Shown here: piece after piece, positions 9,601 to 17,181 of the stretch
Position numbering within the stretch: the first letter of the stretch is position 1
How the letters are laid out: each line of letters opens with the position of its first letter
Source of the DNA: Ruegeria sp. SCSIO 43209
GTDB taxonomy: Bacteria; Pseudomonadota; Alphaproteobacteria; Rhodobacterales; Rhodobacteraceae
DNA length: 64,000 nucleotides
NCBI RefSeq assembly: GCF_019904295.1
Contig: NZ_CP065359.1
Coordinates: 3,470,001 to 3,534,000 of the forward strand
Direction: 5' to 3'
Notes under the pieces: model-generated
Seen by the model: only the letters and a program-made list of their open reading frames with translations
Databases searched by the model: none
What the model was told of the DNA's origin: nothing
Translations under genes and position numbers: made by a program

Positions 9601-9731
9601 ACATAATCCTGCCCGTTGGTGGCTTTGACCAGAAAGTTGAGGTCGTACTCCCCATCCAGACGCGTCAGACGGGCGTCCAAACCCCAGTGTTCACGCAGGC
9701 GACCAGCCCAGAAAGTGTTCATGTCGCTCAT
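6666..9731 (-). CDS. Three-domain fusion: APH-type kinase, M23/LytM domain, class III aminotransferase fold
   Basis: A 1021-residue cytosolic protein. Residues ~20-330 are an aminoglycoside/homoserine-type kinase (catalytic loop AIHNDANDYNVLV, metal motif LIDLGD). Residues ~400-560 are an M23 (LytM) fold with HVH at 523-525. Residues ~590-1000 are a class III PLP enzyme (CIADEVQTGLGR, Schiff-base lysine in VMGKPIGNGHPLG). Kinase plus class III PLP fold resembles hydroxylysine kinase and phosphohydroxylysine or phosphoethanolamine phospholyase, so phosphorylation of an amino alcohol followed by phosphate elimination is the likely chemistry. The M23 insert is unexplained. The tail MCDHDHHHAGCGCC may bind metal. 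AAGAGA precedes the ATG. Confidence 0.85.
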   Translation of the reverse strand: MSDMNTFWAGRLREHWGLDARLTRLDGEYDLNFLVKATNGQDYVLKVMRAGCDAALVDLQVKALGHLNAAAPGLPFPAVYPDLNGMMLPEIADAHGQPRQVWLQERLPGACYASSAPKTEDLILKLGRVLGATDRALEGFTHEGLHRADFKWDLTRASWIVDQLEAISDPARRARVQQIAADFEAISDQLGALPKQAIHNDANDYNVLVEGNLGERRSISGLIDLGDMCAAPRVCDLAIAGAYVVLDHPKPERALAALVRGYHAANRLRPDEIDLIWPLLQARLAVSVVNSTLMAIENPDDPYVTISQAPAWRLIENEAINGALMPARLRAACGLPVVDGAERIHAYLSSHRGHFAQMFGQDLSDAPIGSLSVENSTWPQNPFHMPLDEAARVGEEFGEGPWLGYYSEPRLIYAEPGFRKGPWKASDRRTVHLAVDVFAPAGTVLHAPLSGRVEAVENREAHLDYGGVVILHHETPEGDVFYTLYGHLDPEVSERLKPGDPVAQGAAFARLGDASQNGGWAPHVHFQLALTTDGMQADWPGVADPDELELWHAVCPNPAALLNLPDEKVFYRPTDKQAILQDRREHFGGNLSLTYDDPVMLVRGWRHHLFDEWGRPYLDAYNNVPHVGHAHPRIQAVAADQLKRMNSNTRYLHPAQTAFADKVLSKLPDHLEVCFFVNSGTEANELALRLARAHTGAKGIVTPDHGYHGNTNAAVAISAYKFNKPGGIGQADWVELVEVADDYRGSFRRDDPERARKFADLIDPAISALQAKGQGLAGFIAETFPSVGGQIIPPKGYLSAVYEKIRAAGGVCIADEVQTGLGRLGDYYFGFEHQGALPDIVVMGKPIGNGHPLGVLVTTKEIAQSFDNGIEFFSTFGGSTLSCRIGKEVLDIVDDEGLQENARVMGARLMDGLRKIEADFACVGDVRGMGLFLGVELVNPDGSESGEICSYVKNRMRDHRILIGSEGPKDNILKIRPPLTIEAEDVDMILWAMREVLGEVGDYSPAPMCDHDHHHAGCGCC

Positions 9732-9835
9732 GCGCTATCTCTTGCAACTGCCACGGTGATCCTCTTCATCTGGCCAAAAATATCTTCGGGCGGAGTCGCG
9801 CCCTGGCGCGATGGGGCAGACAGCCCCCCCTTTGC

Positions 9836-10708
9836 TCAGTCCAGTGCTCGCAACCGTTTGAACAACGAGGACGTATCCCACCGGCCCCCGCCAAGTTTCT
9901 GCACGTCTTTGTAGAACTGGTCGACGAGCGCCGTCACTGGCAGTGAAGCCCCGGTCTCATTGGCGGTATCCAGACAGATTCCCAGATCCTTGCGCATCCA
10001 GTCGACTGCAAAGCCATGCTCAAAATGGTCATCCAGCATGGTTTCATACCGGTTGGCCATCTGCCAGCTGCCTGCCGCGCCTTGGCTAATCACCTCGACC
10101 ACAGCCCGACCATCCAGCCCAGCCTTTTCGGCAAAATGTAATGCTTCGCTCAGGCCCTGCACCAGCCCTGCAATCGCGATCTGGTTGCACATTTTGGTCA
10201 TTTGACCCGCGCCGCTGTCCCCAATGCGGCGGCAGATTTTGGAATAGACCTGCATCACCGGCTCAGCAGCACGATAAGCGTCCATGTCACCGCCGCACAT
10301 GATCGATAGCACACCATTTTCGGCTCCCGCCTGACCGCCCGAGATCGGGGCGTCCACAAAAGCAACCCCCTGTGTCATGCCAGCCTCGTACAACTCACGC
10401 GTGACCTTGGCCGAGACGGTGGTGTGATCAACAAATACCGCACCCTTGGCCATTCCGTGAAAGGCGCCATCTTCACCTGTGCAAACCATACGCAGATCGT
10501 CGTCATTGCCAACGCAGGCCATCACGAACTCTGCCCCTTCTGCGGCTTGCCGCGGTGTCAGGGCCATCGCGCCGCCATGCTGGGCGACCCAAGCCTCGGC
10601 CTTGGATGCGGTGCGGTTGTAGACGGTGACTTCGTGGCCGGCAGCCTGAAGATGCCCGGCCATCGGGTAGCCCATGACGCCTAGGCCAAGGAACGCAACT
10701 TTTGCCAT
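9836..10708 (-). CDS. 3-hydroxyisobutyrate / tartronate semialdehyde reductase-type dehydrogenase
   Basis: A 290-residue beta-hydroxyacid dehydrogenase. The N-terminal Rossmann motif VAFLGLGVMGYPMAGHL, the substrate loop FVDAPISGGQAGAENG and the catalytic-lysine region GAGQMTKMCNQI are intact. The family oxidises 3-hydroxyacids or reduces tartronate semialdehyde with NAD(P). The start at 10708 has GAGAGGATC in front and begins directly with the Rossmann strand. It lies behind the flavin-binding gene and ahead of the kinase/aminotransferase fusion on the same strand. Exact substrate is not readable. Confidence 0.85.
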   Translation of the reverse strand: MAKVAFLGLGVMGYPMAGHLQAAGHEVTVYNRTASKAEAWVAQHGGAMALTPRQAAEGAEFVMACVGNDDDLRMVCTGEDGAFHGMAKGAVFVDHTTVSAKVTRELYEAGMTQGVAFVDAPISGGQAGAENGVLSIMCGGDMDAYRAAEPVMQVYSKICRRIGDSGAGQMTKMCNQIAIAGLVQGLSEALHFAEKAGLDGRAVVEVISQGAAGSWQMANRYETMLDDHFEHGFAVDWMRKDLGICLDTANETGASLPVTALVDQFYKDVQKLGGGRWDTSSLFKRLRALD

Positions 10709-10876
10709 GTGATGATCCTCTCTGTTATCCGCTCCTGCCTCAAGCGGACGGCAGGTCGTGATGTTTAGAAAGGACAAAGCAAAGCTTGGACCAAAGGGCA
10801 ACCCTGCGTCACAAATTGCCGCTCAGATCCATAGCGATCGCGCGCCATTCGTTTCACATCTGAACCGGCGCGGATT

Positions 10877-11518
10877 TCATCTTCGAAAAACGGCCGCAGC
10901 TTTGAGCTCAGCCAATTCCCTCTGTAAACGCTGGTTTTCTGATTGCAGAACAGCCAGTTGCTGACCCAGATCATTCAGATGTGGCCGAAGCTCGGCCTCG
11001 GTAAAGCGCGGCGTGATGTGGCGGGGGCAATTCCAGTCAAGCGCTTCAACTTTGATGATCGCGGCCCGTTCTGCCTCGGTCTCGGAGCCTTTGGTGTAAA
11101 GATCAGTTGCTGCCGCGGCACCTTCCTTGAATGTCATCCGGCCAAGTATCTTGAGGCGGCGCTGGCTCGCGTAGTCCATTAATATCAGTGCCACGCGGTC
11201 ATTCCCATCCAGGTTGCCGCGCGAGATATATTGTTTGTTACCAGACAGGTCCGCATAGCCGATGGTGTGCGGGTCCAGCACTTTCAGAAACCCTATCGGC
11301 CCACCGCGAAACTGCACATAAGGCCAGCCGGTTTCTGAGACGGTGGCCTGATAGAACCCGTCGCGGGCGCGAATGAACGCCTCTTCGGCCGGTCCGATTT
11401 GATGGCCCTGTTTTGGTCCTCGGCTCAGGAATTTCGCATAGGTCGCGGCGGATCCCATCCGCTCTTGATGGGCGCGAACGGCAGGTGTGAAGGTCAGTTC
11501 AGAAAAGGCGCGGGGCAT
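10877..11518 (-). CDS. Pyridoxamine 5'-phosphate oxidase-family flavin-binding protein
   Basis: A 213-residue protein of the split-barrel flavin-binding family: FYQATVSETGWPYVQFRGGP and GYADLSGNKQYISRGNL are the FMN-binding strands, followed by DRVALILMDYASQRRLKILG. Such proteins act as flavin reductases, F420 or heme-binding proteins; which one is not clear. The last ~35 residues form a predicted coiled coil (LGQQLAVLQSENQRLQREL) not needed for the fold, suggesting oligomer or partner contact. AGGAGA lies 8 bases before the ATG. Divergent from the acyl-CoA dehydrogenase. Confidence 0.75.
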   Translation of the reverse strand: MPRAFSELTFTPAVRAHQERMGSAATYAKFLSRGPKQGHQIGPAEEAFIRARDGFYQATVSETGWPYVQFRGGPIGFLKVLDPHTIGYADLSGNKQYISRGNLDGNDRVALILMDYASQRRLKILGRMTFKEGAAAATDLYTKGSETEAERAAIIKVEALDWNCPRHITPRFTEAELRPHLNDLGQQLAVLQSENQRLQRELAELKAAAVFRR

Positions 11519-11737
11519 TATGCTGTCTCCTGGGTCGTCCGGGGCGTATGCGCAATATGGTCGATGTTGGCCTGCTCTGTCAGGCGTGGGAACACAGATG
11601 TGAACGTTTGGCCCCAAATTCGGCAACGGTGCCAAGGACGTTGCGTAGTATCTGTCCTGGACGCCACGTCACATGGATTGGAAGGAATCACACACCCGGC
11701 TAGTTTTGGGCAAACACCTGATCTGGAGAGCTATTTG

Positions 11738-12895
11738 ATGTCGCTTTTTACCAGCACCGCCGCCTGGGTTACTGACGAACACCGAATGTTTGCTGAAATG
11801 GCGGGCCGGTTCATGGATGATGCCTTGGTACCCAATACCGAGAAATGGGCCGAGAACGGGGCGGTTGATCGTACTTTTTGGTTGCGGGCGGGAGAGACGG
11901 GTCTGATGGCCGGTTCGATTGCTGAGGAATATGGTGGCGTCGGCGGCGGGATGGGTTTCGATTCCGTTACTTTGTATGAGCAGACTGCGCGCGGGGACGC
12001 AGGATGGGGATATGGCATCCAGTCTATCGTGACCCACTACATCACCGCTTATGGCAGTGAGGATCAGAAACAGAAGTGGCTGCCGAAACTGGCCTCGGGT
12101 GAGATGATCGGCGCGCTGGCCATGACCGAGCCGGGCACGGGATCGGATGTGCAAGCCGTGAAGACGACCGCTGAGAAGGATGGCAATTCTTATCGGCTCA
12201 ACGGGTCCAAGATATTTATCACCAACGGGCAATCGGCTGATCTGGTTATCGTGGCTGCCAAAACTGACAAGTCGTTAGGGGCGAAGGGTGTCTCTCTGAT
12301 TGTGGTCGAAACCGACAGGGCTGATGGATTCCGGAGGGGGCGGAACCTCAAGAAACTGGGAATGAAGGGCAACGACACAGCCGAGTTGTTCTTTGAGGAT
12401 GTCAAAGTTCCAATGACCAACCTACTGGGTCCGGAAGAGGGGCAGGGGTTTTATCAACTGATGAAACAGTTGCCGTGGGAGCGGCTGACCATCGGGATCA
12501 TGGCGCTGGGCGCGATCGATTTCGCCATATCGCAGACGGTGGAATACGTGCAGGAGCGCAAGGCGTTCGGACAGCGGGTGATGGATTTCCAGAACACACG
12601 TTTCAAGTTGGCCGAGTGTAAAACCAAGGCCGAGGTGCTGCGCAGTTTCGTCAATGACTGCATTGGTAAACTGGAGGCCGGTGAATTGGATGCCGCGACG
12701 GCCTCGATGGTGAAATACTGGGGCTCTGAGGTGCAGAACGAAGTGATGCACGAATGCCTGCAACTGTTCGGCGGCTATGGGTTCATGATGGAATACCCGA
12801 TCGCGCGGCTCTATGCGGATGCGCGGGTCCAGATGATCTATGGCGGGACGAATGAAGTCATGAAAGAACTCATCGCCCGTTCGCTGGACGTCTGA
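11738..12895 (+). CDS. Acyl-CoA dehydrogenase
   Basis: A 385-residue FAD enzyme with the two family signatures: GALAMTEPGTGSDVQAVKT (FAD/substrate loop) and QLFGGYGFMMEYPIARLYAD with the downstream IYGGTNEVMKELIARSL. It oxidises an acyl-CoA to the 2-enoyl-CoA, passing electrons to ETF. Chain-length preference is not visible; long- or branched-chain forms look similar. GGAGAG at 11724-11729 supports this start, although the frame is open to 11399. It is monocistronic: a strong GC-rich hairpin follows. Confidence 0.87.
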   Translation: MSLFTSTAAWVTDEHRMFAEMAGRFMDDALVPNTEKWAENGAVDRTFWLRAGETGLMAGSIAEEYGGVGGGMGFDSVTLYEQTARGDAGWGYGIQSIVTHYITAYGSEDQKQKWLPKLASGEMIGALAMTEPGTGSDVQAVKTTAEKDGNSYRLNGSKIFITNGQSADLVIVAAKTDKSLGAKGVSLIVVETDRADGFRRGRNLKKLGMKGNDTAELFFEDVKVPMTNLLGPEEGQGFYQLMKQLPWERLTIGIMALGAIDFAISQTVEYVQERKAFGQRVMDFQNTRFKLAECKTKAEVLRSFVNDCIGKLEAGELDAATASMVKYWGSEVQNEVMHECLQLFGGYGFMMEYPIARLYADARVQMIYGGTNEVMKELIARSLDV

Positions 12896-12949
12896 ACCAA
12901 AACACTCCCGCCCGTCGTCCACATTCCTTACGGAACGTCTCCTCCCGTT

Positions 12950-12990
12950 GGGCCAGGCAGGCGCGGACGCAGCCCGCGCCTGCCTGGCCC
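12950..12990. terminator. Very stable GC-rich hairpin
   Basis: GGGCCAGGCAGGCGCGG (12950-12966) pairs without mismatch with 12974-12990 around the loop ACGCAGC. A 17-bp stem with no U-run between an acyl-CoA dehydrogenase and the next gene could be a terminator, an mRNA-stabilising stem or a copy of a genome-wide palindromic repeat. Confidence 0.6.
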
Positions 12991-13111
12991 CCTGCCGTCC
13001 GCAAGACGCAAGGCCGAAGGCCGCGCAGGGTTTGGCTGTTGCTGGCGTTGATGCCTGACACGTCGCCTGCCATTGTGATCACGGAGTAGTCAGACCTGAA
13101 GGGAACCCGGT

Positions 13112-13864
13112 ATGGAGAAGTCCAACAAAGATCGCATATCTGCCCTGCTCAAAAGCATCGAAACGGGCGATCCGGGTCCGGTTTCGGTGGTAAATGAAGC
13201 ACGATATATCCAGCACAATCCGCAAACCCATGAAGGCAGCGAAGGGCTTGCATCCCTATTCAAACGGCTGTCCCAGACCTCACCGCGCGTGAATATCGTA
13301 CGCGCCTTTGAAGACGGCGATTTTGTCTTCGCGCATACGGAATATGATTTCTCACGGCGGAATATCGGCTTCGAAGTGTTCCGGTTCGAAGACGGGCAAG
13401 CGGTAGAGCATTGGGACAATATCCAGAAACGGATGGGGCCAAACGGCTCGGATCACAGTATGGTGGATGGTCCGACCGAAGTTCGGGATGTCGAGCAAAC
13501 CGAGGAAAACCGGGCCTTTGTTCGCGCCTTCGTCGAAACCGCGTTGATTGCCGGGAACCTCGACCAGATAGAGGCCTGTATCAACACTTCCGCTTACGTA
13601 GAACACAGTCCGCAGTTCTCTGATAATTTGACTGCCTTGAGGACCGCATTGGCCGATAGGAACGCCCTAAACTATCAGCATCTGCATCGGGTATTGGCGG
13701 AAGGGGATTTTGTACTGACCGTGTGCGAAGGTGAATATCAGGGCACTCACAGCGCATTTTATGATCTGTACCGCGTTGCAGATGGCAAGATCGTCGAACA
13801 CTGGGACACGGTTGAGTCCATTGCACCACGCAGCGAATGGAAAAATGACAACGGCAAGTTCTAA
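13112..13864 (+). CDS. Tandem SnoaL-like (NTF2 fold) protein
   Basis: A 250-residue protein made of two similar SnoaL/NTF2-like units. Unit 1 (residues ~5-115) has ARYIQHNPQTHEG and ends FEDGQAVEHWDNIQ; unit 2 (~135-250) has SAYVEHSPQFSDN and ends VADGKIVEHWDTVES. The repeated Y-x-(Q/E)-H-(N/S)-P and D-G-x-x-V-E-H-W-D motifs show an internal duplication. The family includes polyketide cyclases and small-molecule isomerases; the substrate is unknown. AGGGA precedes the ATG. It is convergent with the LysR gene after it, eight bases apart. Confidence 0.8.
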   Translation: MEKSNKDRISALLKSIETGDPGPVSVVNEARYIQHNPQTHEGSEGLASLFKRLSQTSPRVNIVRAFEDGDFVFAHTEYDFSRRNIGFEVFRFEDGQAVEHWDNIQKRMGPNGSDHSMVDGPTEVRDVEQTEENRAFVRAFVETALIAGNLDQIEACINTSAYVEHSPQFSDNLTALRTALADRNALNYQHLHRVLAEGDFVLTVCEGEYQGTHSAFYDLYRVADGKIVEHWDTVESIAPRSEWKNDNGKF

Positions 13865-13871
13865 GGCCGCG

Positions 13872-14771
13872 TTAGGCGTGGGCGTCTGCCCCAATCTGTT
13901 CACTGATCCAGGCTTGGAAAGACCGTAGAGGCTCGGGCATCGAGCGGTCATTCGGCCAGACCAGATAATAGCTGCCAAGGCTCACGCGCGGCCCGTCCCA
14001 TGCCTGGACAAGCCGCCCGGTGCGCAAATCATCCTGCACCAGATATGACGGTAACAGAGCCACGCCCAACCCATGAATCGTGGCCTGAATCATGGTCGAA
14101 AACTGATCGAACAGCATTCCCCGTAGGCCGGTGACGGGCTGGCCCTGTATCTCAAACCAGCGCTCCCAGGCATCCGGACGCGACTCCAGATGCAGCAGTG
14201 GCGCGGCGCGGAGAGCACCCAAGCTATTGAAATTGACAGCGGTAAGGGCAGGGGCGCAGACGGGCAGGACTTCTTCCCGCATGATCGGTAAATACTGAAC
14301 GCCCGCCCAGTCTTGCTGACCGAAATGGATCGCGGCATCGAATGGTTCAGACATGAAATCAAACGGTTTGAGGCGGGTACCCAGATTGACGGTGACCTCA
14401 GGGTGCCGTCGCGCAAAATCCTGAAGGCGGGGTGCCAGCCAATGCATGCCGAACGCGGGAAGGATCGATAGATCAAGTGACCCACCCGCCGGGTTGGCTT
14501 TGAGTTTCAGTGCGGCCTGCGCCAGATCCTGAACAGCAGACCTTGCGGTTTGCACATAGTCTTTGGCTGCTGGCGTCAAGTGCAATCGCATCTGGCTGCG
14601 CTCAATCAATTGCACGCCCAGCTGATCCTCCATCGTCTTCAATTGCCGGCTGATCGCGCTTTGTGTCAAGGACAGCTCAGCCGCAGCAGCAGATGCGCTG
14701 CCCAGCCGATCTACGGCTTCAAGTGCAAGCAAGGACGAGATTGAAGGCAAGAAACGGCGGGGTGCAATCAT
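13872..14771 (-). CDS. LysR-family regulator (GcvA-like)
   Basis: A 299-residue LysR protein: N-terminal winged HTH with ASAAAAELSLTQSAISRQLKTMEDQLGVQL, then a two-lobed effector domain. It lies divergent from the fused E1 gene at 14989 and probably controls that operon. The start at 14771 is chosen because the HTH begins ~10 residues in and GAGGA lies about 10 bases upstream; an ATG at 14786 is also possible. A perfect dyad (14789-14804) sits 17 bases before the start, fitting autorepression. Confidence 0.85.
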   Translation of the reverse strand: MIAPRRFLPSISSLLALEAVDRLGSASAAAAELSLTQSAISRQLKTMEDQLGVQLIERSQMRLHLTPAAKDYVQTARSAVQDLAQAALKLKANPAGGSLDLSILPAFGMHWLAPRLQDFARRHPEVTVNLGTRLKPFDFMSEPFDAAIHFGQQDWAGVQYLPIMREEVLPVCAPALTAVNFNSLGALRAAPLLHLESRPDAWERWFEIQGQPVTGLRGMLFDQFSTMIQATIHGLGVALLPSYLVQDDLRTGRLVQAWDGPRVSLGSYYLVWPNDRSMPEPLRSFQAWISEQIGADAHA

Positions 14772-14788
14772 ATGACAAATCCTCATAC

Positions 14789-14804
14789 CTATTGAACGCA
14801 ATAG
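14789..14804. promoter_or_regulatory. Dyad operator candidate between LysR and E1 genes
   Basis: CTATTG (14789-14794), AACG, CAATAG (14799-14804) is a perfect 6-4-6 inverted repeat in the intergenic region, close to the LysR start. LysR proteins bind such interrupted dyads (T-N11-A type), so it is the likely site for the regulator encoded next to it. Confidence 0.5.
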
Positions 14805-14988
14805 CACTGGTTTTTTCCTGCCGCCAGAGCGATGACTGGTGCGCCACATCACTTTTGTGGTCGAGCGGGTGCCGTACCATCCGCGATCTTGAAATTCACG
14901 TCGGAGCGCGGGACAAATCAGCAAGCGGGTCGCTCCCGCGCAGAGGTTCCCCAAGGCCGATGACACCAACAAGACAAAAGCGAGAGAC

Positions 14989-17181
14989 ATGGACCGCGCC
15001 CAGATCGTACATGAGAATTTCCTGACCCGTGTCGCAAATCGTGATTTTCCCGACGGAGCCCCGCCGCGCGTCGGTCTGGGCGATGCTGAAGCCGTTTCGC
15101 TTTTCCGGTCGCAAGTTCTCAGTCGCGCGCTGGATCGGACCAGCCGGGCGATGCAGAAGGCGGGGCAGGGGTTCTACACCATCGGCTCATCTGGCCACGA
15201 AGGGATGGCCGCCGTCGCGCACGCATTGCGCCCAAGCGATATTGCCTTTCTGCATTACCGGGATGCTGCGTTTCAGATCGCGCGTGCCGAACAGGTGCCC
15301 GGTCAGCAGATCGCGTGGGATATGCTGCTAAGCTTTGCGTGCTCGAAAGAGGACCCGACCTCGGGCGGGCGGCACAAGGTGTTGGGATCAAGGGCGCTGA
15401 TGATCCCGCCGCAGACCTCGACCATCGCCAGCCATTTGCCCAAAGCCGTTGGTGCGGCTTATGCGCTGGGGGCAGCCCGGCGACATGCGCCCGAACATCG
15501 CGTGTTGCCGGAAGACGGGATTGCGATGTGTTCATTTGGGGATGCCTCGGCCAATCACTCAACCGCGCAGGGGGCGATCAACGCGGCAGGCTGGACCAGT
15601 GTGCAATCGACGCCGCTGCCGCTGCTGTTCGTGTGTGAAGACAACGGTATCGGGATTTCGGTCAAAACGCCCAAGGGCTGGATTCAGGCGTCGATGGAGC
15701 ATCGTCCGGGGATCAAGTATTTTCAGGCCAATGGGTTGGACATTTATGAAACCCATGCGGTCGCGAAAGAGGCTGCAGATTATGTCCGCAAGCGCAGGAA
15801 ACCGGCCTTCCTGCATCTCAGAACCGTGCGGCTTTATGGCCATGCCGGGGCGGATGTGCCCACGACCTATCTGCCGAAAACTGAGGTTGAGGCGGATGAG
15901 GCCAATGATCCGCTTTTGCACACCGTACGACTGCTGGATCAGGCGGGTGCATTGTCGCCGGATCAGGCGTTGAAAATCTACAGCGATACCTGCACCCGAA
16001 CGGATCGTGTGGCTACAGAGGCTGCCAGCCGTCCCCATCTTGCCAATGCGACCGAGGTGATGGCAAGCCTGATCCCGCCTAAGCGCTCTTGCATACCGAC
16101 CAACGGCCCGAGCGCTGAGGCGCGGGCTAAAGCCTTTGGTGGTGACTTGCGCGCGATGGCTGATCCGCAGCCGCTCAGCCGCCTGATCAACTGGGCGCTG
16201 ACCGATCTGATGTTGGAACATGCCGAGATCGTTTGCATGGGTGAAGATGTGGGCCGCAAAGGTGGCGTCTATGGCGTCACACAAAAGCTGCAGCAACGCT
16301 TTGGTCCGGACCGCGTAATTGATACGCTGCTGGATGAACAATCCATTCTGGGTCTCGCGATTGGTATGGGCCATAATGGTTTCATCCCGATCCCCGAGAT
16401 CCAGTTTCTGGCCTATCTGCACAATGCCGAGGATCAGATCAGGGGGGAGGCGGCAACCCTGCCGTTCTTCTCGAACGGGCAGTTCACCAACCCTATGGTG
16501 CTGCGGATTGCGGGGCTGGGATATCAGAAGGGCTTTGGCGGGCATTTCCATAACGACAACTCTCTGGCCGTTTTGCGGGATATCCCTGGTGTCATCATCG
16601 CCTGCCCGTCGACCGGGGCCGATGCAGCACTGATGCTGCGCGAATGCGTGCGGTTGGCGCGCGAAGAGCAGCGGGTCGTGGTGTTTCTTGAACCGATCGC
16701 ACTCTACCCGATGCGCGATCTGCATGCGGCGCAGGATGGCGGGTGGATGACCACCTATCCTGCGCGGGATCAGAAATTTGCGCTGGGCGAGGTGGGAGTA
16801 CACGGGGACGGCACCGATCTCGCCATCGTGACCTATGGCAACGGGCATTACCTGTCGCAACAGGCCCTGCCCGAAATTGAGGCGGCGGGTCTGAAAACCC
16901 GGATTATCGATATGCGTTGGCTAGCTCCTCTGCCGGTTGTGGCTTTGCGCGAAGCCACCAAAACATGCGCGCATGTTTTGATCGTCGACGAATGCCGCAA
17001 GACCGGCAGCCAGTCCGAGGCGCTGATGACTTTCTTCGCCGAAGAAAGTCCCTCCACCCCAACCGCCCGCGTTGTGGCCGAGGATTGCTTTATCGCAACC
17101 GGCCCGGCCTATGCCGCGCCTCTTCCTTCGAAAGACGGTATCTTTGCCGCAGCGCTGGCTTTGACAGGAGTAGCCTCATGA
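14989..17181 (+). CDS. ThDP-dependent 2-oxoacid dehydrogenase E1, alpha and beta subunits fused
   Basis: A 730-residue fusion. Residues ~20-360 are the E1 alpha part with the ThDP motif in a variant form (FGDASANHSTAQGAIN ... FVCEDNGIGIS). Residues ~385-730 are the beta part (MGEDVGRKGGVYGVTQKL, QFTNPMVLRI, IIDMRWLAPLP, IVDECRKTGSQSEAL). Such enzymes decarboxylate 2-oxoacids, usually branched-chain ones, and hand the acyl group to a lipoyl E2. No E2 or E3 gene is nearby. The stop overlaps the following acyltransferase (ATGA). The RBS is weak (GAGAG). Confidence 0.85.
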   Translation: MDRAQIVHENFLTRVANRDFPDGAPPRVGLGDAEAVSLFRSQVLSRALDRTSRAMQKAGQGFYTIGSSGHEGMAAVAHALRPSDIAFLHYRDAAFQIARAEQVPGQQIAWDMLLSFACSKEDPTSGGRHKVLGSRALMIPPQTSTIASHLPKAVGAAYALGAARRHAPEHRVLPEDGIAMCSFGDASANHSTAQGAINAAGWTSVQSTPLPLLFVCEDNGIGISVKTPKGWIQASMEHRPGIKYFQANGLDIYETHAVAKEAADYVRKRRKPAFLHLRTVRLYGHAGADVPTTYLPKTEVEADEANDPLLHTVRLLDQAGALSPDQALKIYSDTCTRTDRVATEAASRPHLANATEVMASLIPPKRSCIPTNGPSAEARAKAFGGDLRAMADPQPLSRLINWALTDLMLEHAEIVCMGEDVGRKGGVYGVTQKLQQRFGPDRVIDTLLDEQSILGLAIGMGHNGFIPIPEIQFLAYLHNAEDQIRGEAATLPFFSNGQFTNPMVLRIAGLGYQKGFGGHFHNDNSLAVLRDIPGVIIACPSTGADAALMLRECVRLAREEQRVVVFLEPIALYPMRDLHAAQDGGWMTTYPARDQKFALGEVGVHGDGTDLAIVTYGNGHYLSQQALPEIEAAGLKTRIIDMRWLAPLPVVALREATKTCAHVLIVDECRKTGSQSEALMTFFAEESPSTPTARVVAEDCFIATGPAYAAPLPSKDGIFAAALALTGVAS

